Shown one piece after another: positions 60,556 to 64,000 of a stretch of DNA of 64,000 bases. How positions within the stretch are numbered: the stretch's first letter is position 1; every line of letters starts with the position of its first letter. Both the position numbers and the translations under genes were made by a program. This DNA comes from Candidatus Hemicellulosilyticus sp. P3 (GTDB lineage Bacteria; Bacteroidota; Bacteroidia; Bacteroidales; P3), in assembly GCA_001543385.1 (NCBI GenBank), contig LPNH01000003.1:124001-188000 (forward strand), read 5' to 3'. The notes beneath the pieces were generated by a model, which did no database searches, was not told the DNA's origin, and was given only the letters and a program-made list of their open reading frames with translations.

Positions 60556-63024
60556 CTATTGCGGGTCTACATCGTAGTGTATCATCACACTGGCGTAGCC
60601 TTTGTCCGCCCGCAGTTCCTCGCCGAGACGGAGTATGACACCCTTAGCTTGGGCGATGGGCTCGTTGCGGTCAAAGCGGAGCATAATCTTCTTCAGATAA
60701 AGGCTGCGTATTCGCGGCACATTGGGATATTCCGGGCCGACAACCCGGCCGGCGAAATGTTGCCGCAAATGAGCCGCAAATGTGGCGGCGGCACCATTGA
60801 GCACCTCTGCGTCACGATGCCGGAGCGTGATGTCTATAATGCGGCAGAACGGGGGATAGCGGAATACACGACGTTCATTGATCTGGCTGCTGTACATGGC
60901 GTCATAGTCGTTGTCTATAACGTTGCGGATGGCTTGGTGCCAAGGGTTGTAAGCCTGTATTATCACCTTGCCCCGATCTTCGCGGCGACCAGCCCGTCCG
61001 CTAACCTGCATCATCTGCTGGAACGCACGTTCAAAAGCGCGGAAGTCGGGATAACTGACCAGGCTGTCGGCGCTAAGGATGCCGACGATGCTTACATGGC
61101 TGAAGTCCAATCCCTTGGTGACCATCTGTGTCCCGACAAGGATATCGATGCGTCGTTCCTCAAAATCCGACAGCAACTGTGCGTGACGGTTTTTCTGTAT
61201 AGTGCTGTCGAGATCCATGCGTGCCACCCGTGCATCAGGGAAAAGTATGGCCAAATCTTCCTCTACCCGCTCGGTGCCGAACCCTTTCATGGTGAGGTGT
61301 GTCGAGTGGCATGCCGGACATTCCGCCGGTATGGGTATGCTGTAACCGCAGTAATGGCAACGCAGTGAGTTTGTGGCCTTGTGGTAGACCAGTGACACGT
61401 CGCAGTTGCGACATTGGGGGATGTGATGGCAGTCGTCGCATTCCAGCCGTGGGGAAAACCCTCTTCGGTTCTGAAACAGGATGGCCTGATGGCCGTCGGC
61501 CAACGCCTCGGTGATGTGGTCTACGAGGACTTGTGAAAAGTGTCCGTGAAGTTCTTTTTTCCGTGACGCCTCGCGCATGTCGACGCAAAGCACCTCGGGC
61601 ATCGGCCCGCCACCATAGCGATGTTTCATCGTGACATAGCCGTACTTTCCGTTGCGGGCGTTAAAGCTGCTTTCAATGGAGGGAGTGGCGGATCCGAGCA
61701 CAGTGCGGGCATTGTGGAGCCGTGCCAGATAGATGGCTGCGTCACGGCCGTGGTAACGTGGTGCAGGGTCGAACTGTTTGAATGAACTGTCGTGTTCCTC
61801 GTCGACAATGACAAGATCCAGATCTCGGAAAGGGAGAAATATGGCGCTTCTGGCACCGATAAGCACATTGTAGCGATTGTCGGCGTCGGCGGCAGTGCGG
61901 CTCCATACCTCGGCCCGTTGGCTTATGCTGAAACGGGAGTGATAGACTCCGACACGGTCGCCAAAGTAGCGACGTAGCCGATTGATAAGTTGTGTGGTGA
62001 GTGCAATCTCGGGCAGCAGGAACAATGCCTGTCGACCGGCGGCTAAGGTGTCGGCGATGAGCCGGATATAGACCTCTGTTTTGCCGCTGGAGGTCACTCC
62101 GTGCAACAGTGTCACCGCAGACGCCCCGGAACAGCGGCAGTAGTCATAGGCGGCTTGCTGTTCGTCATTCAGCTCGATACCGTCGACAGATTTCTGCAAG
62201 GAATCCCCGGGTTCTTCCAGGCGGCTCTCCACACGCTCCTCCAATATGAAAACACCGCGTTTGAGCAAAGTGTTCAACGACGAGGGCGATGACTCCGTCT
62301 GCAGCAGGTCGCGCTTCCGCACCGCCTGCTGTCCAAAATGACTCATCTGCATATAACGCAGCATAAGTGCCAGTTGCTTGTGAGAACGACTGTCTTTTTC
62401 CAGCTGGTCGAAGAGTTGTTTGCATTGTTGTTCGTCACGGTATCTTTCGTCCAGCACAATCCAGGAAACGGTGCGGGGTGCGACACGTTCGTGCAACTCT
62501 TCGTGGAGCACGACGATGCCGCGTTCGACCATGCCGCTGACAATCGGCATCACTTTGGCAAAGCCCAAAGCTTTTGCGATATCGTCGGGAGTCATGACCG
62601 GATGTTCCGCCAGCAACTGCACGACAGCTTGTTCGTGTGCCGACAGTTCGTCCAGCGCACCGCTGAAGTCGGGGTGGATGGTGAGGATCGTTTCACTGGC
62701 CAGACGGAAAGCTGCAGGCAGCGCCACAGCCATAACGTCTCCGATGTGACACATATAATACTCAGCCAACCATTCCCAGAAGCGCAGTTGACGTTCGTCG
62801 ACAAGAGGGGTCTGGTCCAAAATCCCCAAAATATACTTCACACTATGGTCTGGCACTTCTTCGTGAATACGCCGCACGATGGCCGAGTATATTTTTTTGC
62901 TGCCGAACTGCACCACCACACGTGCGCCCACATACAGCCGCCCGTTATACTCCTGCGGCACCCGATAGGTGTAAGTCCCGGGCAGCGGCAGCGGGAGGAT
63001 GACATCGGCAAAATAAGTGTTCAT
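60556..63024 (-). CDS. priA: Primosomal replication protein N' (PriA helicase)
   Basis: At 822 residues it has the PriA N-terminal 3'-DNA-binding domain (FADVILPLPLPGTYTYRVPQ), then helicase domain 1 with GVTSSGKTEVY (about 310-320), DEEHDSSFKQ and GSATPS, and the zinc-binding insert with CDDC, CRNC, CHYC and CPAC. Helicase domain 2 has GTQMVTKGLDF and QVSGRAGR. It restarts stalled replication forks. It is divergent from the glycosyltransferase gene and has its own -7 element. All motifs are intact. Confidence 0.96.
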   Translation of the reverse strand: MNTYFADVILPLPLPGTYTYRVPQEYNGRLYVGARVVVQFGSKKIYSAIVRRIHEEVPDHSVKYILGILDQTPLVDERQLRFWEWLAEYYMCHIGDVMAVALPAAFRLASETILTIHPDFSGALDELSAHEQAVVQLLAEHPVMTPDDIAKALGFAKVMPIVSGMVERGIVVLHEELHERVAPRTVSWIVLDERYRDEQQCKQLFDQLEKDSRSHKQLALMLRYMQMSHFGQQAVRKRDLLQTESSPSSLNTLLKRGVFILEERVESRLEEPGDSLQKSVDGIELNDEQQAAYDYCRCSGASAVTLLHGVTSSGKTEVYIRLIADTLAAGRQALFLLPEIALTTQLINRLRRYFGDRVGVYHSRFSISQRAEVWSRTAADADNRYNVLIGARSAIFLPFRDLDLVIVDEEHDSSFKQFDPAPRYHGRDAAIYLARLHNARTVLGSATPSIESSFNARNGKYGYVTMKHRYGGGPMPEVLCVDMREASRKKELHGHFSQVLVDHITEALADGHQAILFQNRRGFSPRLECDDCHHIPQCRNCDVSLVYHKATNSLRCHYCGYSIPIPAECPACHSTHLTMKGFGTERVEEDLAILFPDARVARMDLDSTIQKNRHAQLLSDFEERRIDILVGTQMVTKGLDFSHVSIVGILSADSLVSYPDFRAFERAFQQMMQVSGRAGRREDRGKVIIQAYNPWHQAIRNVIDNDYDAMYSSQINERRVFRYPPFCRIIDITLRHRDAEVLNGAAATFAAHLRQHFAGRVVGPEYPNVPRIRSLYLKKIMLRFDRNEPIAQAKGVILRLGEELRADKGYASVMIHYDVDPQ

Positions 63025-63065
63025 GTGTAGAAAGGCGTAACCGTCGTGGTGCTATAAATGCTTTG

Positions 63066-63073
63066 CAAATGTA
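63066..63073 (-). promoter_or_regulatory. -7 element (TACATTTG) of priA
   Basis: Minus-strand TACATTTG matches TAnnTTTG, 42 bases upstream of the priA ATG. Confidence 0.6.
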
Positions 63074-63112
63074 CGAAAAAATCATTCTATCCCGGTATCG
63101 CTATTTTTTCTG

Positions 63113-63120
63113 TATTTTTG
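63113..63120 (+). promoter_or_regulatory. -7 element (TATTTTTG) of the glycosyltransferase gene
   Basis: TATTTTTG matches TAnnTTTG and lies 12 bases before the ATG at 63132, so the leader would be very short. It is arranged back to back with the priA promoter. Confidence 0.55.
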
Positions 63121-63131
63121 TATTTCCGACA

Positions 63132-64000
63132 ATGAAGGCGAAGCATCATATAGTCATGGTTGTGTCCAACGATTTGGTGACAGACCGGCGTGTGGCCCGT
63201 TCCTGTGCGTCGCTGCATGAAGCAGGCTATCGTGTGACCCTCGTCGGCCGTCGGTTCGACAGCGCCGTTCCGCCATGCCGGCCGTACCGTGTCTTGTGTC
63301 TGCGCCTGTTATTCCGGCGTGGCGCATGTTACTATGGAGAGCTCAACATCCGGTTGCTGTGGTGGATGCTGTGGCATCGGGCCGATCTCTATTACGCAAA
63401 CGACACCGACACCTTGGCCGCTTGTTACTGTGCCGCCCGGTTGCGGCGCAAAGCGATTCTCTTCGATGCCCACGAGCTGTTCCCCGAAGTTCCCGAGCTT
63501 GTACATCGACCCCGTGTGCGGTGGGTGTGGCAGCGTCTGGAGGATTATGTCCTGCCTCGCATAGGCAGCCGGGTGCAGGGTGCGGTTGTGACGGTGTCGC
63601 AAAGCATTGCCGAGCATTACAGGCAGCGTTACGGACTGGACGTCGGAGTGGTGCGCAATGTGCCGGAGCGGTGTGCCGCAGATTCCGGGACAATGCCCGC
63701 GGTCAACCTGCACGGGCGCCGGATGCTGCTCTATCAAGGGGCCGTCAACGTCGGGCGATGCGTAGACTGGTACATCGATGCCATGGAGCATCTCGACGAT
63801 TGTCAGCTTGTGGTGGCAGGTGTCGGAGATCTGTATGACAACCTTCTGCACTATGCTGCGTCGGTGCCGTGGCATGAACGCATCACCTTTCTGGGCCGCC
63901 TCGACCCGGCAAGCCTGCGAGCACTAACTCCCCGGGCGGCGTTAGGTTTGGTTTTGATGGAGAATCTTGGTCTGAATTACTACTATTCGTTGCCCAACCG
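63132..64000 (+). CDS. GT4-family glycosyltransferase, 5' part (cut by the window edge)
   Basis: The frame opens with ATG at 63132 and is still open at the edge, giving at least 289 residues. The N-terminal Rossmann domain reads 'HHIVMVVSNDLVTDRRVARSCASLHEAGYRVTLVGRR', followed by LYYANDTDTLAA and FDAHELFPEVPEL, typical of GT4 enzymes. The second domain begins about residue 195 with LLYQGAVNVGRCVDWYIDAM and reaches ENLGLNYYYSLPNR, the start of the E-x7-E donor-sugar motif. It is probably involved in surface-polysaccharide or lipid-linked glycan synthesis; donor and acceptor unknown. A promoter element lies just upstream and priA is divergent. Confidence 0.85.
   Translation, partial: MKAKHHIVMVVSNDLVTDRRVARSCASLHEAGYRVTLVGRRFDSAVPPCRPYRVLCLRLLFRRGACYYGELNIRLLWWMLWHRADLYYANDTDTLAACYCAARLRRKAILFDAHELFPEVPELVHRPRVRWVWQRLEDYVLPRIGSRVQGAVVTVSQSIAEHYRQRYGLDVGVVRNVPERCAADSGTMPAVNLHGRRMLLYQGAVNVGRCVDWYIDAMEHLDDCQLVVAGVGDLYDNLLHYAASVPWHERITFLGRLDPASLRALTPRAALGLVLMENLGLNYYYSLPN

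Noticed and set aside
63275-63838. A 187-codon frame inside the glycosyltransferase
   Set aside because: The frame from 63132 encodes a clear GT4 enzyme; this one is Arg/Cys-rich noise.
1-64000. CRISPR array, prophage, toxin-antitoxin or restriction system
   Set aside because: No regularly spaced repeats, phage structural genes, nuclease/methylase pairs or typical toxin-antitoxin pairs were seen on either strand.

Overview
The window reads as chromosomal core DNA of an anaerobic member of the Bacteroidales with moderately high G+C content. The evidence is the Bacteroidetes -7 promoter element TAnnTTTG in front of many genes, the near absence of Shine-Dalgarno sequences, a carboxypeptidase-regulatory-domain TonB receptor, outer-membrane proteins and lipoproteins with Bacteroidetes-type export signals, the Bacteroidetes gene order ftsX-DUF3098-uppP-truB-queA, and a methylmalonyl-CoA decarboxylase operon for propionate formation. 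I cannot name the genus from sequence alone.

Layout. 1-8951: end of pheT, a small unknown gene, an rluB-type pseudouridine synthase, an RsmI-like methylase, a Cys/Met-metabolism PLP enzyme, elbB, a secreted nitroreductase, an unknown coiled-coil secreted protein and a PurF-like protein whose glutaminase cysteine is absent. 9061-15185: mtaB, a MORN/YwqK-repeat protein, a TonB-dependent receptor and a catalytically dead M16-family protein. 15294-18556: carbamate kinase, ornithine carbamoyltransferase and a short AspT/YidE-like transporter, without an arginine deiminase gene. 18628-20359: tRNA-Val, then an A+T-rich patch holding two lipoproteins and a broken metalloprotease gene. 20429-29546 (minus): a long housekeeping run (dapD, dnaN, ftsX, DUF3098, uppP, truB, queA, rarA, ABC-F). 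29613-37765 (plus): an unknown secreted protein, dxs, then the Na+-pumping methylmalonyl-CoA decarboxylase operon (mce, mmdA, a Cys-rich lipoprotein, an extended OadG-like subunit, the biotin carrier and mmdB). 37956-38182: a repeat with inverted ends. 38183-46807: EamA transporter, phzF, tRNA-Glu, yebC, sulP, truA, prmA, topB. 46864-55365: an SDR enzyme, then a minus-strand run of a ZIP transporter, a YjbR-like protein, a thioredoxin-fold protein without its CxxC, an outer-membrane barrel and a large TPR protein. 55512-64000: folC, valS, an HPr-kinase-like protein, priA and the start of a glycosyltransferase cut by the window edge.

How it fits together. mce-mmdA-oadG-mmdC-mmdB converts methylmalonyl-CoA to propionyl-CoA while exporting Na+. 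arcC-arcB can make ATP from carbamoyl phosphate, and the neighbouring transporter may exchange the amino-acid substrates. The 47713-55365 run looks like an envelope-related module of unknown purpose.

Most of the window is ordinary core genome. I found no CRISPR array, phage, complete insertion sequence or obvious defence system. The best leads are the Cys-rich lipoprotein inside the decarboxylase operon, the Ser-2 PurF homologue, the TPR/barrel/degenerate-thioredoxin operon, the broken metalloprotease gene and the inverted-repeat element.
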